Source: Tanypteryx hageni (taxonomy: Eukaryota; Arthropoda; Insecta; Odonata; Petaluridae). From it: a stretch of DNA of 64,000 nt. Numbering within the stretch: position 1 is the first letter of the stretch; every line of letters begins with the position of its first letter. Below the pieces are notes generated by a model. The model was given only the letters and a program-made list of their open reading frames with translations, did not search any database and had not been told where the DNA came from. This document shows positions 1-12,099 of the stretch, one piece after another. Made by a program: the position numbers and the translations under genes. The DNA is taken from NCBI GenBank assembly GCA_028673005.1, contig CM054118.1, positions 7,835,082-7,899,081 of the forward strand, written 5' to 3'.

Positions 1-694
1 AACTTGATCCGTTATCAATAAAATGGAAGGATAAACTATATTCGTATTAAAGCTAAAAAGAAACCGTCGCCAGTGGAAATTCACGAATTGTAGATTCTAA
101 ACAAAGAACCCAACGATTATCTTTTAGTATCGACCATTGTTGATTCACCCTTGACTATGGATTCTTTTTTGCCGAAATGAGGATCTGGTCCCTGAAACAT
201 CGAATGCAAGAACAGAGTTTTCCGAAAGAAAATTTAGGAAAATAATATTAATAGCCATTCTCTTCCTCTAAATTTTACTTGGTGAAAAACAGATAATTTA
301 CCGATATCACTAAAGATGTCAGCGTGGAGAAACTTGGCGGAAAGGAAGGGGCAGAGAGAGCGAGAGAATCGTTCCCATCTCGTCAGGAAGTTCAACAAGA
401 TTAGGGTCATGACCGTCGTATATTTTACGCCATTTTCCTGAATTCCCATTAGAAGAGCTATTAGGGCAACTTTTCTGCTTGCCTAGTCATTATGGATCGT
501 AGGTCTCCGCGCTAGGCACCTCCTGCCACGTGCTATTGGGGTCGTAGTAATGGATAGGAGCAAATTAAACCAATTAACGGAATATTAATAGATATTTTGA
601 CTATTGCAACTCTAATCACAGGGTCAAGTTTTATTGGCAATATTTGAAAAGACTTTCTTAATACACCCACGCACTTACAGAAATTTCGTGTACA
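1..694. other. AT-rich DNA, no gene seen
   Basis: The only open frame of note is 71 codons on the minus strand, with no recognisable domain. I see no RNA gene, tandem repeat or element end before the terminal repeat that starts near 695. Confidence 0.5.
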
Positions 695-3188
695 TATATC
701 ATTATATATAGACGTTCCTTACAGAGGAGGAGGAGGATATAACAGGAGGATACTAATGTCCAGCCCAAACTACAAAAGCTAGAGAGCTGAAAGTTTTAGT
801 TTTCGTAGATATGATGCAAAAACCTTCAGATAAATGAGACTTTTTACCTAAGTGACATGAGTTCGACACCAGAAATTCCGAAAGTTGCGTTTTTTCCCAC
901 AAGAAAAGCATTGCGCCAATTTTGTAAATTAATTATGGGCACTTGCCGGTAAGCTAGAAAAATGAAATTTTCAGTGTTACTAGATGGCTGCAATATCTAT
1001 TAGAAATTATTGTTACTTTTGCTTACAGTGTCTTGGGTTCGACTCCAGAGATCCCGGAATATCTCCCATAAGTTAGCATGGGTAAACGCAATCCAGTGTG
1101 TAGACCAATCTAATAAGTTAACCAACTATAAAAATCGAAAATTTTAAAATAGTAAATTTTAGGGGTTGTTTTAACCCCATTTGAACATTAAAGTTTAATA
1201 ATTTTTTAGGTACTACGGGATGAGCTAGGAAGTTGCAATTTTCAAATTATTTACAGAACAGTACATTTGCACAAATAAACATTTCAATCTCTCCATATAT
1301 ATATATTGCGGCAACCGTTAAAAATCTTTAAATTTTAAAAAATTATAAGAATATTATTTTACTTCTAGAAGTGCTACAACTTTAAAATTCGGCTGAAATG
1401 TGTAGCATTAGTACCCCATAATGGAGAAAGTGTAAAATGTTTAAAATTGCAACATAGAGGGATTGTTTTTAACTATTATTTTTACATGAGGGAAAAACGA
1501 AAATCGCTGCGGAGGTGAAATCTTTAGAATTAATAGAATATTTGTAATGATGAAATATCTGTCTGAAAAATTAATGTTTTTTCAAGGTGAGATGAAATGC
1601 TTGCAGTATGCAAGCACCTTCTATTATTATAACATATAATATACCTATAACGTACTAGTAGAAGGTGCTTGCATACTGCAAGCATTTCATCTCACCTTGA
1701 AAAAAACATTAATTTTTCAGAGAAATATTTCATCATGGGAATTATTTCTTTATTTCAAAATATTTCTCCTTGGGACCGATTTTCGTTTATTCCTTATGGA
1801 ATAATAATGGAGTAAAACATTTGCTAATTTTTGAAATTTTAGGAATATTATACTTTTTCCACATTGGGATAATAATGCTTCACTTTTCTGCCAAATATGA
1901 AATTTGTATCACATTTAGAAGTGAAATAACATTTATCTAATTGTTTAAATTTAAACAATTTTTCAGGGCCGCAATAACAATTTCATGGATACATTGAAAT
2001 GTGTATTCCTTTCTGTAGACTAAACTCTAAATAATTTAAAAATTTCAGCTCATTAACTCCCCACGTAGTGTCTACACATTTACCTGTTTGTTTAAACTTG
2101 AAGAATTTTTTGTTTAAACGTTAAGAATTTTTAACTGTCAAACAAATTAAAATATCAAAATTTTTATAATCCCTATTTCGTTTTTTTTTACAAACCCTAC
2201 CTCGAAAAAAAAATTTCAGCTCTGTAGCACATTCGGAAATACATAAACCTTGAAATTTTTTTAAAACAATTGCGAATTTTTAGCAGCCGCATTGTTGCAG
2301 TTTTTCCACATTTTTCGTTTTTTTTAGTCGGTTTTGCACAAAATCCTACTTAAGAAAAAATTTCGAAACTTCAGCTAATATGGAAGTGCCTAATCATTAG
2401 TATCCTCGTATATGTTACTAGTAGAAGGTGCTTGCATACTGCAAACATTTCATCTCACCTTGAAAAAAACATTAATTTTCTAGAGAGATACTTCATCATG
2501 AGTAATATTTATTTAATTCTAAATATTTCTCCTTTGTAACGGTTTTCGTTTTTGATTATAGAACAATAATGGAGTGCAACAATCACTAATTTTTGCAATT
2601 TTAGGAATATTATAATTTTCCCATATTGGGTTAACAATATCACGCATTTATGCCAATTTTCAAATTTATAGCACAATTAGAAGTGAAATAACATTTATTT
2701 AATTGTTTATATTTAAATAATTTTTAACGCCCGTTATAAGAATTTTATGGATACATTGAAATGTTTATTCGTTTACATAAATAGTACTCTAAATAATTTT
2801 AAAATTTCAGCTCTCTATCTTGCCGCAGAGTGTCTTAACATTTACCTTTAAGAATTTTTAACTGCCAAACAAATTAAAATATCAAAAATTGTATATTCCC
2901 TATTTCGTTTTTTTACAAATACTACCTCTAAAAATAATTTCAGCGTCGTAACACATTCGAAAATACATAAACTTTAAAAATTGGTTTAAACCATTGCGAA
3001 TTTTTAGCGGCCGCATTGTTGCACTTTTTCAAGATTTTCGTTTTTTCTAGTCGGTTTTGCACAAATTCCTACCTAAGAATAAAATTTCAAATTTCCATCT
3101 TATCTGAAAGTGCCTAAACATTTCTATCCTCCTATATGTTATGTTATATCCTCCTCCTCTGTAAGAAACGTCTATATATAATGATATA
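695..3188. mobile_element. Composite foldback element with terminal inverted repeats
   Basis: The two ends are inverted copies of each other over about 45 bp. The left end (695-741) reads inward through TATATCATTATATATAGACG and a GAGGAGGAGGATATAACA motif, and the right end (3139-3188) is its reverse complement with one substitution and a 3 bp indel. The interior is built from three related arms. A left arm (about 740-1622) is a diverged inverted copy of a middle arm (about 1659-2400), and a third arm (about 2417-3130) is a direct copy of the middle one. No transposase frame is present, so this is a non-autonomous, foldback-like or multi-copy nested element. I could not identify an exact target-site duplication, and the superfamily is unknown. 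Confidence 0.75.
1563..1720. repeat. 60-bp-arm hairpin at the centre of the foldback element
   Basis: The arms 1563-1622 and 1659-1720 are nearly perfect reverse complements around a short AT-rich loop. Each contains the motif AGAAGGTGCTTGCATACTGC. The same motif recurs at 2420-2505 as the start of the third arm. Within the motif, TGCTTGCATACTGCAAGCA forms a smaller stem. This near-perfect core contrasts with the much more diverged outer parts of the arms. Confidence 0.85.
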
Positions 3189-5447
3189 AACATAAATTAT
3201 TTAGACAAAAAAGAACAAAAGTTGTTACTCCAAATTTAGGGTTTTTGTGGATAGAACTATTAAAAATTAGCGATGAATACTTTTTTCAGATGTAAAATTC
3301 GTACTCTTATTTTATAAATCTATTTAAAAACAACTACACCACAGTTAAATACTTTCCACATCGATAAAGTTTTTACATTTTATCGCTAACTTTCAATGAA
3401 AATTAATAAAAATTGTAATTGCTCTGAATCTTTTTAAACTATCGACGAACATACCAAGGTGCATAGTATCTTTTCATAAAATTAGCATTACTCATCGTTA
3501 ATTTATCATTATGTAATATGCCAAGTCGTATGATTCGCAAGTAATATATCGCTTTAGCCAGGCCTTAGGTAAGCATTTTCATTCACTAAAAGGAATCGAG
3601 TTGCAGTACTAAATAAAAAACGTAGTGCTGAAACTGCTTTAAGTATAATGCGCGAATACGAGGAAGATTAACGTTTGGATTTCACTTCTTTGTGTAAAAA
3701 ATTTCGCTTTTATATTTGTTGCACACGAAAATTAGCGATAAATGGACGAGAATAAGGATTTCATGCATATGGAATGTGAAAATAACCGACAATTAAAACA
3801 AAAATCCTAAAACAATGTATATATTTAAAGTCGTCAAATCGCAAGCAACGAGAATAAAATCTTTTAAAATAATACTTTGCATGTGATTCTGTCACGTTGA
3901 AAAACATTTTCATCGTTAAGGGCAACCATATTGTAACTTTCTCCATGGGTTTATTTGTACCTAATTGAATTAAGATAAGGACCAGCATTACATGTTTGCC
4001 TAAAATAATTAATATGAGCTGTAGATTTTATTTATTTCGTTGGGCAGATTAAAGTTAAGTCGTAATGAGTGAATTAATATATTGATTGGACTTGACAAAG
4101 GTATCGTTATTATCACAATGCGGTATTTTAAACTATGCACACATTTTGGTTTTTGTTTTGTTTATATAGCTATAAATGAATAGTTAATTTAATTTTCAAT
4201 ATATATATAGTTGATTATAAGTATATATGTTTATCCTCATAAAATCAACTTCATAGTGTGTTCGTGTCTGTGTATATATTTCATTAATTTCAAGGTTAGT
4301 TCTATGTTATTGAACATTCTTACCTTTTGAATACATTTAAATAGTTCCATAAGTGTATATACGACCATATTAATGAATTTATGTAATCCAAACAATAACT
4401 TGTGCCTCTAAAATTCGCAAAGTATCACTGAATATTTCTCTCCGACTACTTTGAGACATTCCCGAAAATTTTCTGACGTTCGTCAGCTCTTATTACTAGA
4501 GGCACGCAATTTCGATTCTCATTTTTTTGTTCCCTGTCTCCTGTTTTTCTTTCGTCCGTCCCACCGCTGGGCCTTTATCTCCGTGCCCTCCGATTTATCT
4601 TTTTCTTCCTTTACTTCCATTTCTCCCTCCCTCTATCTAAGTCAGTCACGGCCTTCGCGTGCCTTGAAAATTACACCTCGCACGCACTGTTCAAACTGAG
4701 AGTTCCCCTCCCCGCCTTCTATTGCTTTTCATATTTCAAAACTTTCCAATAACCTCTTCGCTTCTTACAACATTTTCGCCCGATAGAAGGGGCCACGAGC
4801 TGGCGACGACGCTACCTGGTAAAAATAAGGTTTCTTGGTCATGTGTGACGATTCATTTAATTAACGAAATGTGACTAAAGTCAGGGCGGCCATATTAGGC
4901 CATATTAATAAGTGCATGGATTGTTACTGGTATTTACGTTCATTTATCTGTAGAGAAAATGGCTAGATATTGAGGATTGAGTGAAGAGAAGTACAAGTGT
5001 ACGGAGAAGCGCTGCTGAGGCAGGATAGCGAGGTCTGTGCGCGGGTACTTCGGACTTGATTGAGGAGTTAAGAAAGGGGGGGGGAGGAGAGGGGAGGGTT
5101 GGTGGTGGCATTGTGAGGGAGGCAGGGGTTTATGGGTATTGTGGGTGTGAGAGGTGTGAGAGGTGGAGAGTACGCATAGCATAGGAAGAGATATCAACGG
5201 TAGAAACAAATATTGATACGTTTATTTTGCTGAAAACCGTATTGATAAGAACCTCGTTTTGTATTTCATTTTTCGTTTCTTCTTGATGTATAATCAACAA
5301 ATGCCTTCGCGAAACGCGTAATGCTCTGTAAGTAAAGAATTCAATATTTTATATCAGATAAGAACCGCAGGTTTGACATCGATCATTCTATCAATAACTC
5401 AACAGGGAATTATTGAGCCCGTCTCATGGCTGAAAAAATTCAAGAAG
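3189..5447. other. AT-rich DNA with a short G-rich patch
   Basis: No coding signal or element end was recognised. A purine-rich patch with a run of G residues lies at about 5075-5165 and accounts for a spurious minus-strand frame. The short frames at 3761-3988 and 4451-4699 show no domain. Confidence 0.5.
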
Positions 5448-5580
5448 CACTTGCAAAGTATTTGTTTAAGGTATCTCTAATAGCCCAACAAGTTTGTAAA
5501 ACAACTATATATGCTTGTTGTGACTATCGAAAATATCTGAGACTAATACTATTATTAAGTGCTTGTTCTTGAATTCTATC
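5448..5580. repeat. Small hairpin repeat, copy 1
   Basis: Imperfect inverted arms (one ending in GGTATCTC, the other carrying ATATCTGAGAC) flank a centre with CAACAAG. A tail TGCTTGTTCTTGAAT follows. The copy at 9669-9781 has the same arms, centre and tail, and 8829-8902 is a third, more diverged member. The size and structure suggest a MITE-like family, but no transposase or target duplication identifies it. Confidence 0.6.
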
Positions 5581-5620
5581 ATTATAAAATTAGCTGATAA
5601 GCCCATGAATCGGATGATGG

Positions 5621-6390
5621 GCTTATTTATTTATTTATTAGCAAGAACTCAAAAACAGCACAAGCCAATTACACTGAATATTAAAAAAATCAAGTATATA
5701 ACAAATAACGCAACATATAAATAAACTAAGTAGCACAACAAATATGACATAAATAAAAAATGAAATACAATAATTTATAAATGGAGGCAAAGAAAGACTT
5801 ATTTAAGAAGAGAGAGAATAGATGTCATAAAAATAGTTCTATTTTGAAAAATGTCTAGATAAGATTTACTGCTGAAGAGATTGTATGAATCGGGAAGACG
5901 GAAGAAAAGAGAGCGTTGAACTATAGAGAGACGAGGTGTACGCAAATGAAAGAGTGCAGATAGTCTAGTGGATCTAGATGGAATTCCTAAAGAAAAATAA
6001 GACAGGAGAAGAGAGGAATGTAGATTACCATTCATGATATTAAAAAGAAGAGAGAAATCGGATTTTATTCTGCAGGAGGAGAAGGTAGATTTTTGAGGAA
6101 ATTTACGATATCGGCTCTTGATAAATGTCGCAAATGAGGGAAGCGGTAACGAACTATAGCCAAAAAGATTTATTTACCAAGGTGAGATTTGGAGGCCATA
6201 CTCCAAATAGGTGAACAGTAAGTGACAATAGGTAGGATGCACCCGAGGAAGAAAGAGCGAAAGAAAATGACATGATTATGGCTGGTATATAATACCCAAT
6301 AAGGACATACACTTTTTCACTGTATACTCAATAAGATAAAAAATGACAGTATATCATCAATAATGATGCCAAGGTCTTTCAAGCTTAGCT
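5621..6390 (-). pseudogene. 3' end of a Jockey/CR1-like non-LTR retrotransposon
   Basis: Read on the minus strand, the region encodes the C-terminal end of a non-LTR reverse-transcriptase ORF. Near 6390 a segment reads SLKDLGIIIDDILSF, then GCILPIVTYCSPIWS near 6230, matching the usual LKDLGV...F and VRPILEYCSPIW blocks. From 6035 to 5799 the frame reads MNGNLHSS...VPSR-type text (here GIPSRSTR), then LFFRLPDSYN and a final LDIF. This is the characteristic tail of Jockey/CR1-group proteins. Several stops and frame changes break the reading frame. The 3' untranslated tail ends in a TAAA repeat at 5621-5640 (AATAAATAAATAAATAA on the minus strand), typical of 3' ends primed from target DNA. The copy is 5'-truncated: the polymerase core and endonuclease are missing. 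The family type is secure, the exact clade is not. Confidence 0.8.
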
Positions 6391-7010
6391 TAATATCTAC
6401 TTTAATTAAAAATAAAACATTCTGTAGACATTTAAAAATAGAACAGAAATGTCTATTTGATTATTTGATAAGGTGTGAAAATTGATTTTTTTGGCATCTT
6501 TAACTAACCTTATATACCAATCTTAAATTGAATTCTTAGAAAACAAACGTTGCTTGCGTTATTTCCATTCCGATCTTTTTGTTTTAGATCTTGAAAACTT
6601 TAATAAAAGTTCTGTTGGATACTGTAATGAGTAAAACTGAAAATATTTCCGACAAACGAATTCAAAAGCGTATTGTGCATCCCAAATTAGCACTAACTTT
6701 TTATTATATGTTTCTGTAATATAGGAACAACCGTTAATATGGGTTTTTCGGAAAACGAAACATTATAAGAACGATAATTTCAGAAGAGGAGAAAAACCTA
6801 CTTTTCATCTCCTTGCCTGCCGTATCAAATATCCTTCCTTAAACACAAGGCTCTCTTCATCTCTTAAATCCTTCCCTATTAAAGCCTATTTGTCCCAGTT
6901 CGTCTAAAGGACGAAGGCGCTTAGTCTCCGACTCGACCTCCCGCATTCTCGCTCTCTCCTCTTCCTCCTCCCTCATTATCTCTCTTATTTTTCCTTCTAT
7001 CTCCTTTCAC
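6391..7010. other. AT-rich DNA grading into CT-rich DNA
   Basis: No gene was recognised. From about 6800 the plus strand becomes pyrimidine-rich and leads into the minisatellite. Confidence 0.45.
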
Positions 7011-7560
7011 TTGTCTCTTTCTCCACCATTCAACCAAACCCCACATCTCCCTTTCCCCTCTCTCCCGTTCCCCTCTCTCCCTACTCTCTCCCTATCCCCT
7101 CTCTCCCTTTCCCCTCTCTCCCTTTCCCCTCTCTCCCTTTCCCCTCTCTCCCTTCCCCTCTCTCCCTTTCCCCTCTCTCCCTTCCCCTCTCTCCCTTTCC
7201 CCTCTCTCCCTTTCCCCTCTCTCCCTTTCCCCTCTCTTCCGTTCCCCTCTCTCCCCACTCTCTCCCTTTCCCCTCTCTCCCTTTTACCTCTCTCCCTTTC
7301 CCCTCTCTTCCGTTCCCCTCTCTCCCCACTCTCTCCCTTTCCCCTCTCTCCCTTTTACCTCTCTCCCTTTCCCCTCTCTCCCTTTCCCCTCTCTCCCTTT
7401 CCCCTCTCTCCCTTTCCCTCTCTCCCGTTCCCCTCTCTCCCTACTCTCTCCCTTTCCCCTCTCTCCCTTTCCCCTCTCTCCCTTCCCCTCTCTCCCTTTC
7501 CCCTCTCTCCTTTTCCCCTCTCTCCATCTACCCTCTCTCCCATTCCCCTCTCTCTTGCAT
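7011..7560. repeat. 15-bp polypyrimidine minisatellite
   Basis: The plus strand is a tandem array of CCCCTCTCTCCCTTT and close variants (some units 14 bp, some with GTT or TAC substitutions). Larger blocks containing CTCTCCCCACTCTCTCCC or CTCTCCCTACTCTCTCCC recur, so there is higher-order duplication. Because 15 is divisible by 3, frames stay open on both strands and give long Ser/Leu/Pro- or Arg/Glu/Gly-rich pseudo-proteins. These are not genes. Confidence 0.95.
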
Positions 7561-8828
7561 CTCTCAAACTTGCCTTTTTACTACTTTACTCAGCTCATAG
7601 CTGCTTAAATTCCTCCATCCCCCGGGCAACGTTTTAACTACTTATTCAGACTACTTTTGGCGGAACTAATAAAAACACCACAACACATCTCCCTTTCAAA
7701 CAGCACAAAACACGCAGGAATTAAAGTAATAATGTTCGTTTTCTAAACGGATTGAGCGCTGGTCGTTTGAACTTAACGCAAAAATGCATTTAAATATGTG
7801 ATTGAAAACAAAAGCGGAGTAATAATATGCATGTTAAAATTCAAAATGATAATTTGATTTTAAATCATTCATTTATTTAGATCATTTCCAAATTGTATTT
7901 ACCGACGCGGAAATGTCGGTTCTCACCCTGACTTGCGAGCAAACAGTTTGAATTTCGACCGAAAAAATACGGGCAGCACATCTCGCTAAACGGTGGTGAC
8001 ATTTAGAAAATTTTAATTGTGCATAATTTCAACTTATTCATTCCTTCGTTTTGTTTATCGTGCGTGAAAGCAAACCAGTGAACGCGTTAAAAGATCGTTT
8101 CCAATGGTGGACATGAACAGAGTCTCGATTGTATAAATCTTCTTTTGTCTCTTCCCTCTCACTATCTACCCTACCTCGTCTCTTTCTCTCTCCTTGTCCT
8201 TCCCGTCTCCCTCTCTCTCCCTTGGCCTTCATTATTCGCGCGGGGGAGTCGTAAAGAACGAGAACGCGACCGCCACTATGCCACGGGAGACGCTCAATGC
8301 TTTTAACGACCGCTTGAGCGATGCGCGAGTTAAAAAATATAAGTCAGCCTCCCCTTTTCGAACATAAATCATCTTACTCCTCGCACATCTGGAGATTATT
8401 TTCTTAGAAAGCCTCGTCCGTCTGTGCCTGGGTATGTTTTGTTTGAATAAATTCGATTGATTTGGAGCCTTTTGTGTTTTTCCCCGGAGGAGACGTTAAT
8501 TTAAATTGTCGAAGAAATGAGCGGAAAATTTCGACAATGCGAGACTGCGTCAAAAGGAATTATGATGAATAATGCAAAGAAGATGGAATGATTGGTGGAA
8601 AAGTTCAAGGTTATCAAAACTTCCGGATCAAGGATGGTTCGTGTCTTGCCTGGCTGATGTTAGACTGTTCACAGACGTTTTTACGACGTCACTAAAGGAA
8701 ATTAAGAATTTTTACACGGTATTTATCGCTACGTAATGGTCCAATTGAGAATTATCGAGATCGTCCGACGGCTTAAAACAAATTCCAGAATAATCACTTA
8801 AGAATGAAAAATTGAAAATTTTAATACT
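7561..8828. other. Unassigned DNA with a GC-richer pocket
   Basis: A GC-richer pocket at about 8215-8345 (with GCGCGGGGGAG) follows a short CT-rich run. It could be regulatory, but I see no convincing core promoter or exon. The rest is AT-rich without a recognisable domain. Confidence 0.4.
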
Positions 8829-8902
8829 TGTCCTTAGTATCTCCAATATGCATGTTTCTTATAACCTTGTTCTAGCTATTAGCGATAACCAGGACAAGTA
8901 AT
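8829..8902. repeat. Small hairpin repeat, copy 2 (diverged)
   Basis: The arms ATACTTGTCC at the left and GGACAAGTA at the right are inverted. The centre contains ATAACCTTGTTCTAGCTATTAG, close to the reverse complement of the centre of the 9669-9781 copy. It lies in the opposite orientation to the other two copies. Confidence 0.55.
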
Positions 8903-9186
8903 TAATTTTTCTAACCCTTGATACTCCACTGATTACTCCAGGCCTATGTAACAGCCATTGAGTTCAAGAACAACAACAACAAGATGATCCAAACGGAACT
9001 TATGATGCCTACTTTCCATAAAATTATTTTTAAATTAAATGAATATTGATTAGTACAGAACTGCTTAGTGTCTGGATTAAAAGTCTCTCACTCATTAGCT
9101 ATCAATATTATTACAAGTACATTCGAACAAAAAACTAAATTGATCCCACGTTTTTATTGGCAAAAATAACACGTGTATGCACTAGA

Positions 9187-9240
9187 CCAGCGGGGAGTAA
9201 CCTACGGCAACCTACGCATGCGGCCCTCGATATACCGAAT
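9187..9240. mobile_element. hAT-like element end (fragment)
   Basis: The segment begins CAGCGGGGAGTAACCTACGG and continues to GCGGCCCTC. This resembles hAT terminal repeats that start CAGnGGT and contain a GGCCC block, and it is close in layout to the left end of the element at 30117. No matching second end was found nearby, so it is a fragment or a chance match. Confidence 0.4.
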
Positions 9241-9399
9241 CCAACAATAGTCGTTACAATGGCAACACTCGTAATGAGTGATAAAAACAAAAAAACGCGT
9301 TTTTACGCAAATTTCGAAAAAATACGATTGATATTTGCAAAATTCTACGATAAAAATTAGAATCTCCTTTCCTTTCCTCAGAGAATAGTTATATAGATA

Positions 9400-9655
9400 T
9401 TTTAATTTGCAAGAGGAAATTACCCTGCATGATGGATTTCAGATTTCCCATGTAAATCAAATGGGAAGGATAATTCCTGAAATCGATCCCGGGACTTTCA
9501 ATCTTCGCATCAGAAACTGTCCTCCGGAGCTCGACTCATGCAGCAAGAGATCTCCACCAAGTGCCATGAAAATCGGTCTATTGGTTCAAAAGTTAATAGG
9601 AATGAGACAGACAGACATACAGACAGTCACAACGAAGAAACCATAAGCCTATTTC
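9400..9655 (+). repeat. Retrotransposon 3'-UTR-like fragment with GACAGACAGACA
   Basis: The text ATGAAAATCGGTCTATTGG followed by an AGACAGACAGACATACAGAC run resembles a block common in 3' parts of arthropod non-LTR retrotransposon families and their derivatives. Related GACAGACAGAC-type runs occur at 38030-38125 and 45240-45400. No reverse-transcriptase frame is attached. The assignment to a retrotransposon is inference from general resemblance. Confidence 0.45.
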
Positions 9656-9668
9656 CATTCTGGAAATC

Positions 9669-9781
9669 AGGCTAAAAATACTTCTCTCAGGTATCACCAA
9701 TAGCCACAACAAGGTTATAAAAAACCATTGAAGATATCTGAGACAAGTATTTCTTAAATGCTTGTTCTTGAATATTTTCAA
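9669..9781. repeat. Small hairpin repeat, copy 3
   Basis: The left arm AATACTTCTCTCAGGTATC pairs with the right arm GATATCTGAGACAAGTATT at 17 of 19 positions around a centre ACAACAAGGTTATAAAAAAC. The tail TGCTTGTTCTTGAAT is shared with copy 1. This copy best shows the terminal repeats of the family. Confidence 0.65.
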
Positions 9782-10853
9782 ACAAGAGACGAGTTCGATA
9801 GTTCCCAGTTGAAATAATCATCGAGTTATTTTGCTGGTCTTTTGCGTTATATGGGACAATTGACATTTTAAAACTGTTGAATCTGAAGAAAGAAATAATG
9901 AATAACTCTGCATAGAAGAGGCACGTGCTTTGTTAAATTCGGTACACCAACTCTGAAATTTCCTGATATTTTCTAACAAACCTTCTGAGTTGGCCTACCG
10001 AATGAAACAAAACGAGTTTCCCTGCAATTCATAGTTAATTTTTATTCAAGGCTGATCCTTTTACTTAGAAATATTGTAGGCTTAAGCACCATACGATTAA
10101 CTACAATCGCGCCGATGATAATTTCCTCTAAAAACTTGGATGCTCAGAAATTAAATTCATGAGAGCACGGAAGTGGACCTTATTGATCGACAATTAGAAA
10201 AAGTATCTCGCTTTCGAAACTTTGTAAATTTGGAGGTTGAAAAAAATGTAATACAATCAAACTTATCAATTCTAGTGAAATAGCTTCATTCAAAATTAAC
10301 ATATTAACTCGACTATTGAGTTGCATGGCCGCGCGTGTATTCGTTCCTCATCCAAGTTTCCAACTCAATATTTCAAAGTTTATGTTCCAATGTACACTTT
10401 TATTGTAAATCGCTCAACAGTCACCATCGGTTTGGTCTAACACGAGAATCTAAATTAATGTGGGCATTCGTAGCACCCTTTTACCATCCAATAAAACAAT
10501 CTCGTAAAAATCGTGTTGATTCATCATTATTCTCGGAAGATTTCGCAAACATTAAGGCCTAAAATCCATATATCGGCATTGAGATTAACCACAACGGTAG
10601 TTAGAAAAAAACGCTCGAGCACGTACTGAAAAACATTTATACAACGAGAAACCACTTAACAGGAGGATATACGAGACAGATAATCCTTCAATTTACGTCG
10701 TATTCCCGCGACCACAAAACGCCGCGATCCATCTTCCTTCAAAAAAGAAACCAAGAAAACATTTGATTGTCGGATTAAACGGATACTGCATGGCGATCAC
10801 AAGAGATGCATAAACAAAGACACACGGATGAATAATTTATAATAAGCGACTGC
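9782..10853. other. AT-rich DNA, no gene seen
   Basis: No domain, RNA gene or repeat end was recognised. The 75-codon frame at 10335-10562 has no supporting feature. Confidence 0.45.
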
Positions 10854-12000
10854 TTGGGTGCGCAACTCTCTCCATTCTCCCCGCCACTTCCACAACAACC
10901 TATCCTTCCCCCCTCCATCCATATTCTCCCTATTCGCCATGCAACGGTCATTTATATATTCATAGTCCTAGAATGCAAATCAATTTGCTTCCCGAAGCGC
11001 AACTCCGACGGTATTCGCAATGACCCCTTCCCTCCTCCGAAACCGTCTCCCTCCCTCTCCCCCTTTTTTTCCTTCTCCACACAGCTGGAGAGTGCCGTCT
11101 CTCTCTCTCTCTCTCTACCTCTACCTCCCTTCCTCCCTCTCAAATCCTTTCTTTCGCTCCCTCCCTCATCCTCTCCCCCTTCCTACCTCGACCACCCCTT
11201 TCCCTCGCTCGCTACGAGTCCACATCCCTGAAAATCTTCCCACCCCGTACCCCCTCTCTTTCTCCCTTCCCACCCTTATAACCCGTGTCAGCGCGAGGTC
11301 GGCCAGCTTCGGTCCTCTCCGCCAAACTCTTCCTCTCCCCTCCCACTCCGCAAAATCCTCCATCCTTCGCTCCCTCCGTTGGCTCCTCCTCCTTCTCCCT
11401 CCATTCTCTCCCTCCATTCTCTCCCTCCTTACCCCCTATCCTCCCCCCTACACTACACGCCAATACCCATCCCCACATCCCCGCATTCGCGCACAGTGTG
11501 ACTCGGGTCGGTCGCGGACGGAACTCGGCTCCGATCCCTTAACCCGTACACACACGCGCTCCTATCTATCTCTCTTTTTCTGGAGGAACTACACAACCCT
11601 TTTTTACCGAAAAACTGCGGACAACAACCGAAAACATCTCTTTCCCCCCGACGTCGTGTGCTATTTTTTTCGCCGCGGTGGGGGAAGGTTTCGAAGGGTC
11701 GAGTGGCCCTCTACATTTCCTACTCCTGTACAAGTTTTCGTTTATTTTTTCCCACTTATTTTTTTGAAAAAACCTCCCTCCTTCTCTCCCTTCCCCGTCT
11801 ATAATACCCCTCCTTCAGTTTCCACCTCCACCGCAAAGATTCTCGACTCCGACCCCTCTCCATCCTCTCCCCTTCCACTTCCTTCCTCCTCCCCCCTCCC
11901 TCCGCTGTGCCATCCCCCTCCACTCCTGCCCACCCCGGCCTCCTCTCCTTTAAAAAAGAGTGGGAAACCCTTACTCCTTTCATCCCTCACACTCCGGCAC
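10854..12000. repeat. CT-rich low-complexity tract
   Basis: The plus strand is dominated by C and T with short (CT)n runs, for example at 11098-11116. Overlapping open frames exist in several phases on both strands, including a 369-codon frame rich in Ser, Pro and Leu. That pattern is expected of low-complexity DNA rather than a gene. The tract borders the CpG-rich candidate exon downstream and could be part of a promoter-proximal region. Confidence 0.7.
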
Positions 12001-12099
12001 CGTGTTATCGACCGCCATATCGATCCCTCCGCCGCGCTCGGCAGAGGCGCGTACCGTAGTGGAGCCACTCTCGGCTGCTCTTCGGTGCCCCACGATTCC

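Noticed and set aside
1027..1075. Possible tRNA gene from the GGGTTCGACTCC box
   Set aside because: No acceptor, D or anticodon stem can be built around it. It lies inside the foldback element.
7011..7637. 208-codon plus-strand ORF and several minus-strand ORFs in the CT-rich array
   Set aside because: The 15 bp period keeps all frames open. The predicted proteins are pure low-complexity Ser/Leu/Pro or Arg/Glu/Gly text on both strands.
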